A DNA stretch of 60,592 nucleotides, taken from contig JAUCBJ010004648.1 in assembly GCA_032718475.1 (NCBI GenBank), positions 1 to 60,592 of the forward strand. The letters run 5' to 3'. Shown piece after piece: positions 32,989 through 45,544 of this stretch. Under the pieces are notes generated by a model that did not search any database, was not told where the DNA came from, and saw only the letters and a list, made by a program, of their open reading frames with translations. Position numbers and translations under genes: made by a program. Each line of letters starts with the position of its first letter. Position 1 is the first letter of the stretch. Source of the DNA: Nemertoderma westbladi. Its lineage: Eukaryota; Xenacoelomorpha; Nemertodermatida; Nemertodermatidae.

Positions 32989-33002
32989 AGGCTTGCGAGA
33001 CT
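32989..33002 (+). repeat. Dispersed coding palindrome, copy 3 (decayed)
   Basis: AGGCTTGCGAGACT within GGA..ACCAAC; one arm is mutated. Coordinates are good to about 2 bases. Confidence 0.5.
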
Positions 33003-33104
33003 ACCAACAGATCCGAAATCGACACTGTTGTCAAGTCAAAGGCAAAAGCCAGCGCCAAGGTCAAGAGGAAACAAGGACGAATAAAATCCAATGACCTGGA
33101 CAAT

Positions 33105-33575
33105 AGACCAGACATTACGCCAGACTTCTCACCAGACATTCGACCAGACGTTCCAACAAATCTTTCGACGGATGTTCCGCGGGAGATTTCACCAGACATT
33201 TCGCCAGATTGTTAACCAAATGTCTCGCCAGATTATTCATCAGACTGTCCACCAGATTATTCTCCGGATTCTTCGCCAGACTGCTTTATGGGGCTCTCGA
33301 CAGATTGTCTACCGGATGTCTCACCAGATTTTCCACCAGACCTTTCGATGGATTTTCCACCAGATGTTTGACTAGACATCTTGCCAGACTGTCCACCAGA
33401 TTTTAGACCAGACACTCTGCCAGACGCTATGCCAGACTTTCTATGGGACAGACGACAGAACATTTCAACGTAAGTTCCGCCATATGTTTCACCAGATGTC
33501 TCACCAGACTGTTCGCCATACCCCTCACCAGACTGTCTACCAGACTTTCCACGAGACGATCCACCAGAAAGTAGC
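33105..33575 (+). repeat. Pro-Asp coding repeat, E3 copy
   Basis: A degenerate 12-bp unit with CCAGA at its core encodes repeated (S/P)PD(V/C/F/Y) steps. Many small ORFs on both strands over this block are by-products of the repeat. Confidence 0.75.
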
Positions 33576-33934
33576 GACATGTGCTATGACCCTGCAATAT
33601 ACCCATTGGAGCAGACCAGTACTAACTCATTAGGTATTACCAACTTACCTACTTTGACTTCCTTGAGTTACCATAACAACGGTGTGGCTACAGGTATCAC
33701 ACTCCGCTCAAGGAAAATACTTGACTTACAACATATGGCTAAAGGTGTGACTAAAGTTAGGAGGCTTACAAGCTCACAGGAACACACTGATACCATAGAG
33801 TTGAAACCATTACTACCAGTCAACTCACTGAGTGCGGATGGTAAAGGTGAGACCATTTAGATTAAAGTACTTAATTATTAATAATTAAGAACTTAATGGA
33901 CAAACCCATTGCACAAAGGAAGACACTCACTGGA

Positions 33935-33948
33935 AGGCCCGCGGGCCT
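33935..33948 (+). repeat. Dispersed coding palindrome, copy 4
   Basis: AGGCCCGCGGGCCT within GGA..ACCAAG; it reads TGRPAGLP, one base out of frame relative to copies 1 and 2. Both arms change together (T to C, A to G) relative to copy 1. Confidence 0.7.
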
Positions 33949-34201
33949 ACCAAGTCCACCAAGTATCCACACTATAATTATACCTTACCTGATGACGTCA
34001 CCCTTGATTAGATCATGGACGGATGTGTGCCGCAAGTTAGCATGGCTCAAACGTTTGAGACAATATGCCAGAGGCAAATGCGACCTTCCAAGAAGACTAA
34101 CCTTGGCTGAAGTTGATAGTTGTGAGATTGATACTATTAAACATTATCAATTGCGATATTTCGCACGAGAGTTCACAGCGATCAATCAGGGTAAATAGAT
34201 A

Positions 34202-35356
34202 TGAAAAGTCCAGTAGTATACCGCCTACCAGATCCTAGTAATGATGTACCTTACTATAAGATCTAGTAGTGTATATGGGCTCATACAGTATCTGACAATA
34301 AATCCCAGTCCAGAGTGTCTAAATAAACAGATACTAAATACGCAAACTACTACTGGCGAGGAACGGAGCCTGGTGTCTACTATAATACGTGGGCGAGTCA
34401 AATGCCCGGGCGAACTAGACAAAAAAGGATACCCGGCCTCTAACCGGTGAGGCAGAAGTACAGTCTACGGTGACAGACCAAACTCACGGGAAAACAATCC
34501 ACGCGCAGCGAATCCTAACTATCGCTAACGGACCTAAATACCGTAAACTTGCCGCAGTGTGATTTATATGGTTTATATGAGCTAGTGGATTAACAGACTA
34601 GCGTAACAATACTACTATCAAGCGGTAGCAGTCAAAGGGGGGTAGTACCTAAAGTAACAATACTGCTGACAGGGGCAAAGCAGTCAAAGCATGCCATCTA
34701 AAATACTTGCCGTAAAACTAAATACTAAATATCTCCTAAAATTACAAATACGAATGGTACAACTGCTAAATATCTCCTATTGAAAGTAACCTAAAGTAAG
34801 CAATAACTAGTAGGTCTCGAAAGGGGGTATATATGTTTTAGGACGTGTGTGTGTGTGTGCGTGTTATGAATAAAACAATTTTGGGGTATTTCTGTTGTAC
34901 TAGGTTTTAATGATTTTAATCAAAACAATACTGGGCGCTAGCTACTAAAATAAGCTAGTTGCGCTCTGTAGGTTTAATACTTACAAACTGACAGTTCTCT
35001 CCTTCTTATCCACAACTCAACCGGGCAATTCCGGTGTTAGTAACTACACCCGTGATTGGCACTAATACCAGATTCTGGTTGTAGGATAAGATAATAGGTG
35101 TTAATTACTACCGTACGTAGCTGATCTGGTACACAAATTTGATTCTAGAACTTTGTTAGTGCGGTGGTTAGCAGTAAATACCTCTCAGTATATGGCAAGG
35201 CGCAGTAGGATATTAGTAACCTCCCTCGGCCAAGCATGTGCTGGTAGCAGAAAGCTGCTCCATGCCTGATCAAATATTTCAGGCTCAGACAGGGGCGGGC
35301 AAATGTATAAACTACAAAGTGAACCGGTGGGAAGATGGGGCGACAAACGCTGAGCA
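34202..35356 (-). repeat. E4 3' LTR
   Basis: 1155 bp, TG..CA, an inverted relative of the E3 LTR (shared blocks include the GTGTGTGTGTG run, CGGGCAATTCCGGTGTTAGTAA and AATCCCAGTCC). On the plus strand it follows directly on E3 pol sequence, so E4 landed in E3. The E2 target duplication AAGGT starts at the very next base (35357). Confidence 0.65.
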
Positions 35357-35361
35357 AAGGT
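35357..35361. repeat. Target-site duplication of E2 (AAGGT), left
   Basis: Repeated at 50537-50541, directly after the E2 3' LTR. Confidence 0.9.
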
Positions 35362-35595
35362 TGTAAAAGCTTTTGCGGATATAACTGGCCCTTTTTCTCC
35401 GCAATGTACTGTGTAAGGTGTTTTAGAGGACATAACAAGCGATTTTATCAGCTATGTCTGCATGTGTGCTCTAACGGACATAAAAAGCCAGTTTTCCCAC
35501 AATTCGCTCAAATACTCTAAACTACCTAACTCAAATGACGCAATCTACAAGCTGATTTGCTGTGCGCACATAGCCTCTTTGTTCTGTTCTACCAA

Positions 35596-35609
35596 CCAAT
35601 CAGAGCGAT
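35596..35609 (+). promoter_or_regulatory. Conserved CCAAT-box motif in E2 LTR
   Basis: CCAATCAGAGCGAT, identical to the E1 5' LTR motif. A second CCAAT (in CAGCCAATGAGAGC) lies about 100 bp downstream, near 35695. Confidence 0.5.
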
Positions 35610-36228
35610 TTCGCCTTGTGTTGGAGAAGGCCTGCAAAAACCCGAATAGTTCGGCATTTAGACATTTGCGGAATCTGTAGAATCTGGAGCTCAGCCAATG
35701 AGAGCTTTTTCTCTTTACATTGAGAGATGCCTACAGAAACCCACGCAATTCAGTCAGTGTGTATCTTTCTAAGCCAGAACACCGGCTTAGGATTCTTCTG
35801 TACTTCTGTAGAAGTTTCAGACTTTGGCCAGAACATTAGATGCCTTTGATTATCGAAACATAAACTATTACCAACGGTCAATGGTCAACGGTGCACAATC
35901 CACGGTACGGTACCGTACAAAAACAATTACTGCATTATTTCACTGTCTGTTATTAATGGTTAAATCTGTTGATGGATATATTGTTATATTTAGAGAATAT
36001 CGATAAAGAACCCAAAAAACCCCAATCTTATTGATTATTTAAGGTTAGAGGACAGGTTACCGGTAGCAATTGCGACTTACATTATAGTGGTTCTGGAGTG
36101 AATTAAATGCTATTTCATAATCCCTACAGTGTGTCATGTTGCTATCCTCCTTATATATGATAAAATTCAGTAACTGTCGGCAGATCAGTGTGAAGCAGTG
36201 TGAAGTTGTGTGCGGTGATGAGACTGGT

Positions 36229-36507
36229 CTCTCTCGGGGCAAATACCACACCCTGGTTTGCCATTCCACAGGGTGGGTGTCGCAATGGAGTCAGATATGA
36301 GGCCCATCACCCATATCTACTCTGGCGCATATGACCCACCTTAATCCAGGACCAAGGGCGTCCTTATCCCAGAACGAAGGGGGTCCTAGTTACAGGACCA
36401 GATTTGCCCTAGTAAAAGGGGTCATGCAGCTACAGGTGGCACCTCCTTTATGCTGCATGGAGGTGGCAAGTTTTCTTGATCAATGACCTAGAATACCTGA
36501 CCTGACC
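36229..36507 (-). mobile_element. 279-bp SINE-like insertion in E2 5' LTR
   Basis: Flanked by the 13-bp direct repeat TGATGAGACTGGT (36216-36228 and 36508-36520); absent from the E2 3' LTR. It is closely related, inverted, to the 5' region of the LINE (21056-21490) but lacks about 165 bp of it. One end is an ACCTGACCTGACC repeat. Confidence 0.8.
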
Positions 36508-36899
36508 TGATGAGACTGGTAATAAAGCATCTCCTAAAGAATGCGCCTTTTATGTAAATCAATAGACATCCCGTTGTGTTTAGTGTAAGTCATAACTCTG
36601 TTTATATACTTAAAGCGCCACGTCCTAAAGGAACTGTTAATATTTCCCTGAAAGTGAATATATTGTCAGAGATTATATAGCAACTATCAATTGAATGATA
36701 CAGTAGGTCTACAACGCAATAATAAGTCAAAGCATCCGAATCCAGTCTCCCTTAACAGTGGGTGAATGGTCGCGCATAGACTGGCTTCGGCTAATGTTAT
36801 TTCAGTAATATTAAATTGTCGTAGGCTAAAGTCGATTTATAAATTAGAAGACACCTAAAATTAGCGGGTTAAACTGCTAAAAGTCTAAAAGCGCGAACA

Positions 36900-38869
36900 G
36901 TAATAGTTTATACTCGTTTATTGCAGTGTAGACAATAAATACATTTGTCTATTGTTCTGGTAAGAACAATAACAGTTATAGCTTTCTTTATTGCAGTAGG
37001 CAATAAAGTTGAAAAGTACCGGTCGACCGGTAACCAGTAGGCCTAACTACCTAACCACCCGGACCGGTACTTACAGCAGTACAGGTACATCAGTATTATT
37101 CGATTTGATAATTATATACCGGTAGGTCTTGATATTAATCGGGGACGCCTGGTTTTTATTGGGATTTTACTTATTTCTGTCAGTTTTATTTATCTGTAAG
37201 TTAATATTGAGCAGAAGACGTGTAAGCCTGCTCAGATTGTACAGATAATTTGTAGGCTGGATTGTCGTCTGGCTGTTGTTAGGTCTGAAGAGATTGCGGT
37301 GTGTGTAGAGTGTCTGTCCGGTAAAGTACTAGTTAGGAACGTGGGGGCAGCCAGTGCTGTAAGGTAAATCCCCCCCGAAAGAATAAGTCGTACTACTCGG
37401 TTAGAACGCATACTAACTAACCATTTCGGAATCTGCACATACTGTAGTTTATTTAGGCTTGATAGTAGTCTGCCAGCGTTTGGTTTGTATTTTGTTTGAG
37501 TAGTCTGTATGGGTAGCGTAATATTTATTATTCAGAGTTTATGCGATTATTCGCAACATTCATACCTCCAAGTTTATTCCTACAGTAATTGTGCTTGTTA
37601 TACATACCGTTATAGTTAAATTAACCCCGGTACTACATCAGGGCTGCTCGGCGTAGGTAAACACCGGCGATTTTATGCGCTAGTCACTCCAGCAGATGCT
37701 GTGGTTCTTTTAGCTGTTCAAGTATATTTAACTGCTGGTTATTTGTTATACAAGTACTTGTACCTAATCTAGGGTTTAGTGTACAATACTTTCCGAAAGT
37801 AATTAGTTTGTGGGCAGTATATTTGTGTTGTAAAGTGGTTAATAGGCACGTTAGCTCTGGTAGGCTGCGGTAATTAACTTCTAGGTAGGGACACTCCGGG
37901 TACATAACGTAGTACTTATAGTGCTGTATAGCAAAAAGGCTATAAGTCGTCAGACGGTGGTATTTTCTTATCTGGACAACACAGTGTATTTACTACTGCT
38001 TAATTATTTTCAAATACCGTAGTATCCTGTCCGTTTGTAATAACCAGAAATTCTAACTCCCTGTTAGACTGGTTTGTAGATTCCCTGTAAAATTACCCTA
38101 AGAAAAATTTGTACGTGTAATTTGTTATTGTTTATTTAGAGATTGTAATCTCACTCAATAATTGTAGGTAATTAGTAGATAAGTAACTTAGTAAAGTAGA
38201 ATTATTCGTTTTAGTGTCCAACAGGTGGCACTCCACTGAGAGCGTTAGCTTCTGTGTAGTGACCCCTTACCAGAAACAATAACATTTGTTTCAAATATTG
38301 GCAAATCCCATTGTACGGGTATACATATTATAAATCAACTCAAACCGATTTATAAATAGTAGGCCTGTCATCCATCAATTAGGTCTTAATATCAGTTGGA
38401 CTACTGCTTAAATAACGGTAATAAAGTAACGTAAAGTAACCAAGTAACCCTAAAATTCAGAAATTCAATTATTCTAAAATAATTGATATACCGGTATTTA
38501 CGATAGGCTTATTATATTTATTTCTATAAAGTTATGCTGAAATCATATACCGGTATTCTGTAATTAATTTAGTCTATAATTATACTTATATATACTATAA
38601 GTGTAAACTGTATACTGGTATTCACGGTAGGCTTATTATATATTTATATATTTACGCTGAATTATATACCGGTATTTTTGTGACAAACCCTAGTCTGTAA
38701 TAATACTTATACTATAAGTGTATACCGGTATTTTAATATATTGTATATATATCACGTTACACTGAGTAACGATATCGGTAATTGATCCCTAGGCTTACAG
38801 TGTATACTGAATTACTAGACTTGCTTTAACTGTCGTTATATTAGTAAGCATTCAACTGTACAATCAAAC
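36900..38869 (+). other. E2 5' leader
   Basis: Non-coding. It contains the same LTR-proximal hairpin as E1, a single copy of the segment that is duplicated (288 bp) in E1, and the two-unit ~120-bp ACCGGTAT repeat at about 38480-38730. Confidence 0.7.
36986..37008 (+). other. Hairpin near E2 5' LTR
   Basis: CTTTATTGC-AGTAG-GCAATAAAG, the same stem as at 18541-18563 in E1. Similar TTTATTGC.../...ACAATAAA arms occur just upstream (about 36910-36965). Confidence 0.7.
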
Positions 38870-41800
38870 ATGTCTGACACAAAGCAAACACTGTCAGATA
38901 GTCTCTTAGAAAGTGCTAGAAGGAGTGTTAGACAGGGTCTTAAAAGATCTGGGACTCAGCTAAGAGTATAGAACGTCTGAGACCAAAGTCCAAGTCCCCT
39001 CCTACTGTAAGAAAGGTCATCCCTACAGTAGTAGTGTCAGACCCTAGGCTAGTAGAGCACCATAGGTCTATCATAGGCACTCGGGCTCAAGTCAAGCGGG
39101 ACCAAGAGGAAGCTGTTAAACAGCAGCAACACTCGAGCCGAGAACTTATTTCTCAGCGATCAGATAGCTCCAGTAGTTCGGATACTGTAGAGCTGACATC
39201 CGAGCACGGAGCAAGGATGGCAGATGCGGTTTATTCGGATCCCCTTCTCATTCTTCCTGCAGCCGTACTCACTAGGGTATTGATTGCGGTGGAGGAACAC
39301 CAAATTGATTGGGCGAGAGGTAGGCGATCGACCAAGGACAGTTATGCAGGATACACCAAGGAGGAACTGAAGTCTATTGTCGAGTCGCAATGGAACTTCC
39401 CCGGACCCGGACTCCCGTTTGACTTATCGGAAGCTGCCTGGAAGACATACACAGGATGGGAGTGACAAAAGACACTAGTGATCCAGCTGTGTGGAAGAGG
39501 TCGGCACCAGGATATGTACAGGGATTCTTCAGCTCTTTGGAGCGATTAGAGGAACAACTGTTTCAACAACCCCAAGGACCTCAAGAGCAGGGAGAGCTGC
39601 TTTATCAAGTTCGAGAAAGAACTCTAAGGATCAGACTAATCCTATCGGCCTTTGAGGAAGCTTCGAAAAGAAGACAGGACACGTCGTTGCAAGTTGCCGT
39701 CAAGACTTGGTTCCAGCGGGTGAGTCTCAGGGTTCAAGGAACGGCCCAGTGGAAATCTCAGCTGGCTGAGCGCTCAATCCATGGAGAATCAACAGACGCT
39801 ACCTTTTCTCAAGTGGAAAGTGAAGCGACAGCAGAGAAACCGCAGAAGAAGGACGCTATTGACCTCTATCTGTCAGACTATCAACGATTTATAGGAGACG
39901 AAGAGTTGAGGAGACGGCTGGCTGGACTTCGCCCTAATAGTGAAGGAGCCAAGTGTGTGTTAGACACATTAGATGCGGAAATGTTAGCTGCGAACCAAGC
40001 TAAATTTGATGAACGCCTCCGCATCGCTAGTCTCCAAGAAGAATTGGTAAAGAAAAAACGTATAGAAGACGGAAAGACAGCAGCAGCGGCAGCGGCAGAA
40101 GTTGAAAGAAAAGCGGCAGCGGCAGCGGCAGCGGCAGAGGTAGAAGCGGAAAGAAAAGCAGCAGCGGCAGCGGCAGAGGTAGAAGCGGAAAGAAAGCGAG
40201 CAGCGGTAGAAGCGGAAAGAAAAGCAGCAGAGGCAGTGGCAGAAGCAGAACGGAGAGCGTCTGAAGAGACCACCCAACTAGAGTTGGAAAATCTGCAAGA
40301 GACGCAAGATTACATAGACAAACAGTTAACAGCTAGTCAGATGCAGATGATAAGTAGATCTACTCCCAAGCGACAGAGCTATACATCATCGGACGAAGGC
40401 GATACAACAGATCCTGAAGGTGGAGCAAATAGATCTCGTCTCAGCAAGCATAGAAGAATGCCCCACCGTCAGAAATTGCCTAATCTGCCCCCAGCTGTGA
40501 GAAGGCAACTAGCTAGCACAGATTTGGGTAGTACAGAACTCACAGACCAAATTATTAAAATAGAAAGACTCCCTACTATAGTAGATGAGCCTGAAATAAT
40601 CAGGCCTGTTCTCGAAGCCACCCCTTCGGTGATAGAGACACCTGTACTCCCGGAACCTACCTCTAAATTCCCTTTGCACAGCACTAAACTACCTGTGCCC
40701 AACAGAACCGCCTCTGAGACAGTTCCTGTCCTGGACTCCAAGCGAAATATCAATGATTTGTCACCCGTTGTCCCTCGTCTACCCGCTACTATGTTGGCGG
40801 CTCCCGCTTCGGCGGTCGAGTGGGTGGATGAGGGACGGCGGGAAATGGGTCTCCTGCTCGGGCAACTGAGGGAACACCGTTTGTGTTCCTCTCAGCAGGT
40901 CCGGGAGATGGAAGGGACTGTTCAGCAGTTAAAGGGAACAGTCAGAGAGGGTAGGTTAGAGTTGCAAGAAGTGCAGCAGAATATCGCGTTAGAACGCGAT
41001 AAATTGGTAAATATACAAAAAGGTATACCACCACCCCCTGTAACAATGTGTCAACCTGTTAGGTCTGAAGTATGTCATGCGCAAGGTGTAGAGCATACAC
41101 GCATCTATACTGCTAGTGAAGTAGAAACTCCTATAGTAAACCCTATTAAGGGTAATTATAAACCTGTTGACAATGATATTCCATATAGACCTGATTATAA
41201 TCCGAGAAATTTATATACCGATAACTCGATATTAAATAATACGATGGCCCAAGAAAGTTTTACGCGTCAAATGGCTAGAACCGAAGCCCGTCAAGCGGTA
41301 AAGATGGGAGAGATAGTCAAGTTCAATGGAGATGAGATGAAATGGTTACCTTTTAATGAATAAAGATAACATACTGAACTCTGTACTAGCTAACGGAGAG
41401 AAACTTAGATTCCTCATCGAGTGCTTGGAAGGACCTCCCAAGTTAATGGCGTTGAAGTTTATTGGACATCCAGATGGATTAAGACAAGTTTGGGATACAC
41501 TAAACATCATGTATGGTAATAGGACTAACATAGCTAGGTATTTGTATGCGAAATTAATGGCACCCCGAAAGTTTCTTAGCAGCGGGATTATAGAGTTTTC
41601 CGATGAGATTCAGGAGATCTGTAGACAATTAGACTGGTTGGGTAAGTCTCATGAATACCAAAATTATATGGTTGTAGGAGCCTTAGCATCAGCTTTGCCA
41701 AAGGGTGAAGTAGGTACTCGCTGGGACAAAAAGGATTCTATTTGATGGACCAACAACATAGAGATCCAACCATGATGGACCTTCTGTCATTCTTAAACCG

Positions 41801-43889
41801 AGAGGTAAGATTACAACTCCTAAAACAGTCTAGAGAGAAGACTCCTGAAAGTGAGGTAAGTGAAAAACCCGTTTCTAGGAGAAAGGTAACACCAGTGTGT
41901 TATACAGACGACGGCGAAAGCCAGACCTCTCAAGAGGAGAGCAATAGGAGAGACACTGAAAGATCTTACTATGTCAACAAAGCACCAAAAGACGTAAGTA
42001 AATTAAAGTCTCGAACCAGTGACAGGAGAGAATATACAACAAAAACTCCTCCCACGTCTCCTAAAAGAATTCATGGAAGAAAGCCCGAGGAAAGAACGAG
42101 TGTGCATAACATTACCCAAGGTAAAGTAAGTAACATCAAGCCAAAATGTGTGTTGTGCGATGGGCCCCATCGTTTAAGTGTGTGTGAGGAGTTCCTAAAG
42201 AAATACCTAAAAGATAGACGCGAAGTCATGTGGGATAAGCGGTTGTGTTATAATTGTCTCAGACAAGGACACCAACGGCGAACCTGTTACTCCGACGCAA
42301 GGTGTGCGAAGTGCGGCGCGAAACATCATATTTTGTTGCACACCGAATTCGAAAGAAACAGCCCGAGTCAGGTAAGGGAGTCTGAACTACATGTCCAATT
42401 CAGTGATGTGAATGACACTGACCTCAGTTCCGAGATGGAAGGATTCTCCACAGATGAATTCTCCGACGAAAACGAATCCTGTTATCTAATAAACACCGCA
42501 GTGTATCGAGCACTTACGTATGAGACAGAAACTGAGAGTGAGCTTCCCCTCACTATTCCAGACAGACAACCATCTTGGAAAATGCCAACTACCAACGTAG
42601 GAATCCGAGAATTTCCCGTAGTGCAGTTGAGAGTCCACGGCGTCAGCAAGAGTTATATAGTGAGCGCCCTTCTCGACTCCGGCAGCACAGGAACCTTCAT
42701 CGATAAAGAACTAGCCGAAGATATCTTTGCTGGACAACCTAAGTTCCGAACTAAGTTGAACCTTTCAGGAATTATGCAGGTTTGGAAATCTACAGTAGCT
42801 ACGGACTACTATGTAGGCACTTTGTCCACCCCCCAGGATGAACTAGGAAAACACAGTATAAGGTCAGTAAAAATGGTGGCTATAAAGAACTTCGCTACCA
42901 GCCAAGTGGAACCTTATAACTGGGATGAAGACGATTTCACCCAACAGTATGACATACCTAGATTCAACACAGACTACCCTGGGGTACAAATACTTATCGG
43001 CCAAAATGCGCATGAGGCGCTGGAGACATTAGAAAAACGGCCTACTCAACCGCAACCACTACAAACTTATGCGGGAAGAACTAGAGTAGGTTGGTACTTT
43101 ACTGGCCCCTCCCATAGGACACTCATGGAAAGGCTACCAAAGGAGCAAATTTACCAGGTGTGTGAATGGGAAGGGGAAACAAGTGAGGGAGACGACTCAC
43201 TTGAGGGAATACCATACTCCTCAGATAATGATGATATTAACTCTAATGTAGATCAATGGAGACATTGCCTTGGGACGATTAATCCAGCCGACATCGCTTC
43301 CAGAGGAGCAACTCCTCAAGAACTGATAGATACTCCAGACTGGTTAGGTGGACCCGACTTCCTGAGTAAAGAAGAGGATGAATGGCCTCCTCATCTCACC
43401 ACGGCTGAGATTAGACAAGCCAAGGGAGCGGAGAAATTCAAACCTAAAACCCGGACAAGTAAATCAAAGTTATCCAAACCAGTGATAGATCTATCTGTAC
43501 TACACATTTCCGGAGACGACGTTACGAATCTAAACTCCCTCGCCACAAATAAATCTGTCGAGGAAATTAGAGAAAGAGACAGGAAATCTGGAACATCAGA
43601 CGTCTCGCAAGGACTCTCACCTCTCCTGCAGAGAGCGATACATCCCTATAGTTCCGGGAATCGGCTTTGTAAGGCCGTCGTGTATTTGAAGCGATGTTTC
43701 TATCGTCACTATTCCAGGACGAAGAGGAAACCTGGAATCGTATTTGAAACACAACAACTCAATCGCACAGTTGGTCGTCTATGTTTACTGGAAAGAGACC
43801 GAGAACTGTCCAGAAACTATGGAAGGCAAGATACTCTTCCCACGACCACCTCCCTAATCCGACAAATATCTAGGGACTCCATAACGTAA
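38870..43889 (+). pseudogene. E2 gag-pol, with reverse transcriptase and integrase deleted
   Basis: Starts MSDTKQTLSDSLL, then has an early stop. Open pieces: 39034-39465, 39456-41363 (coiled coil and gag), 41356-41745 and 41742-43889. A 5-bp loss at WLPFNE (near 41360) and a shift near 41740 break the frame. The last piece has three zinc fingers (CVLCDGPH..., CYNCLRQGH..., CAKCGAKHHILLH) and an intact protease motif LLDSGSTGTFID. It jumps from SSDNDDI to DQWRHCLGTINPADI (RT and most of RNase H lost) and from YSRTK to KPGIVFETQQLN (integrase lost). Both deletions keep the frame. At the E1 stop position E2 has CAA. Confidence 0.88.
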
Positions 43890-45544
43890 CAACATACGGA
43901 GTGGGTGTGTGACTATATTATTTTGCATATTTTATTATTTTTATATTTATGTATGTATTATTATGTAATTTTATTATAATCGTTTTCTTTAATTTTATTT
44001 AGTCACATATTATTTTAGCGATTATTTAGTAGATTAGTGCAATATATTAGTCTTATTACTTAATTATGTATATTATATATTTAGTGCGACAGTGAGAATT
44101 AATTATTTTTCTCTTTCCTTACTGTCCGTATCATATTATAAATACGCGACTACAGTAAGATGAAATATCCGTACTTATTAAAGTACAATAAAGCTCCTAC
44201 TATATTCAAGTATTATTGGTAAGCAGAGTATTAGGAATGCAAAGTTCAGATCCTCGTGTCTCGGCTAAACCAAGCTCTGGGTAGACCTTGGAAACGACTT
44301 GCCTCTTCTCACTGACATTGCTTCGTGCGATATTGCTCTCATACCGTATATTAAATAATACATATAGTAGCGTGATGTCCCTTTTAACAGTAGCGTAAAA
44401 CGCAAAATAAATCTGTTAAACCCTTTGACCATCTGCAATTCTAGTCGATTAAGATATCGTGGCACCCACCGATATACTTGAAAGACAAAATTTAGAATCA
44501 GTGGTTAACGTCCCCAGACAAGTTCTGGAATAAATCGGTGCCCATCTTAAATATTATAATTAATATTTATAAAAATCTATAAATCAAAATCTGTTAAAAT
44601 TTAGATCCTTTGAAATTATAGTCAATTAAGATATCGTAGCACTTACCGATACTCTTAAAAGGACAAAATTCCTAAAAATAAGGATCCTCGTCCCCAGACA
44701 TGTTCTGGAATAAAATGGTGTCTATTTAATATTAAATATTAAAATTACGGGAATAAATTTAAATTCATATTTTTTAATGAATTTGATAAATTGTTATTTT
44801 ATACAATTTATAACATTCCCAAAATTCTATTAATTAATAGATCATGGGAGCGGAGATTCACCCTATTAAGTGTATTAAGTGTGCGAGAATCTCCAATATA
44901 TGGTCAATAGCCGATAAAATTCATAAAATCATATATAAAGGGGAATATTGACAATTAAATAATTATTATTAAATAGCATCCCAGATCTGTATGCATGAGA
45001 ATTACCCTAATTCTACTGCTAGCTTTACATAATGTCACCATAGCAACAACCACGCTAGAATTAGAAGCGAGTTAAAAGAAAAATAAAAATTTGCCCATTG
45101 AATAACATACGGAATAGATAGCACACCGCTAGTATCCAGAGATACATAATAATAACATGACATTCTGGAAGGCACTTGACTAACGAACAAATGACCCGAA
45201 TGTGTGATAGAATGTGTACAATTTGTGACAGTTGCGTGGAATTTGTGCGTTTATAGGTGAATGTTACTACTAAGGTGTGTTTACAGTAGCGAGTCGCAGT
45301 TGTGAAAGTAGCCCTACCTCTGTAGCAAGAACCTGAAGTAAATATTGGCCCTTGGGACGGACAGTGGAGTGACTCGCGCTGAGTATTGTTGTCGTTGTGT
45401 AGCTACTACGTTGGCGATAGACACGGCGGCGACAGTATATCAGCGCTGAGGATCTTGCGCTGTCCGGGGGCAGTGAGGGGTAGGCAGCGACGCCCGCTAG
45501 CCTAATATAATGAATTATAATATTGATAAACTCATATAGCAACG
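43890..45544 (+). other. E2 spacer between pol and accessory ORF
   Basis: Counterpart of the E1 spacer, with hairpins CCAGA-N5-TCTGG at 44514-44528 and 44694-44708 and a CTTACTGT/ACAGTAAG hairpin at about 44118-44157. No coding frame. Confidence 0.65.

Larger units (their letters stand above)
32872..34200 (+). pseudogene. E3 Pro-Asp linker and pre-integrase region
   Basis: Sequence resumes just before the linker (IDTVVKSKAKA-like, near 33020), then a Pro-Asp repeat (33105-33575), then PLEQTSTNSLGITNLP, ITLRSRKILDLQ, LKRLRQYARGK and HYQLRYFAREF, in several frames. It stops at 34200 inside the segment INQGK, where the LTR of E4 begins. Confidence 0.7.
27204..34201 (+). mobile_element. E3: decayed BEL/Pao element, 3' end lost
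   Basis: Plus-strand element with a 5' LTR (27204-28272), leader, gag remains from 29113, a protease region, a Pro-Asp linker and the start of the integrase region up to 34200, where E4 is inserted. Reverse transcriptase and most of RNase H are deleted. Its coding parts match E4 and not E1/E2, so E3 and E4 form a second family. The 3' half beyond E4 is not found in the window. Confidence 0.75.
35362..36899 (+). repeat. E2 5' LTR (with 279-bp insertion)
   Basis: Starts TGTAAAAGCTTTTGCGGATA and ends GCGCGAACA. It shares its start, CCAAT motif and end region with the E1 LTR but is otherwise diverged. At 1538 bp it is 292 bp longer than the 3' LTR without its insertion, exactly the inserted element plus its 13-bp duplication. 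Confidence 0.9.

Noticed and set aside
33091-33580. Regular short repeats as a CRISPR-like array
   Set aside because: Units are about 12 bp, degenerate and in a coding frame encoding Pro-Asp repeats; there are no spacers, and the genome is animal.
27204-35356. Inverted 1.1-kb repeats as terminal repeats of one large DNA transposon
   Set aside because: The sequence between them is plus-strand BEL/Pao gag-pol that is cut in mid-frame at 34200, and the right repeat belongs to minus-strand E4. Two head-to-head LTR elements explain it better.
35185-35433. Minus-strand 82-codon ORF as the real C-terminus of the E4 accessory protein
   Set aside because: Most of it lies in the E4 LTR (shared with the E3 LTR) and its start lies in the E2 LTR. 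The frame is open by chance across the insertion joint.
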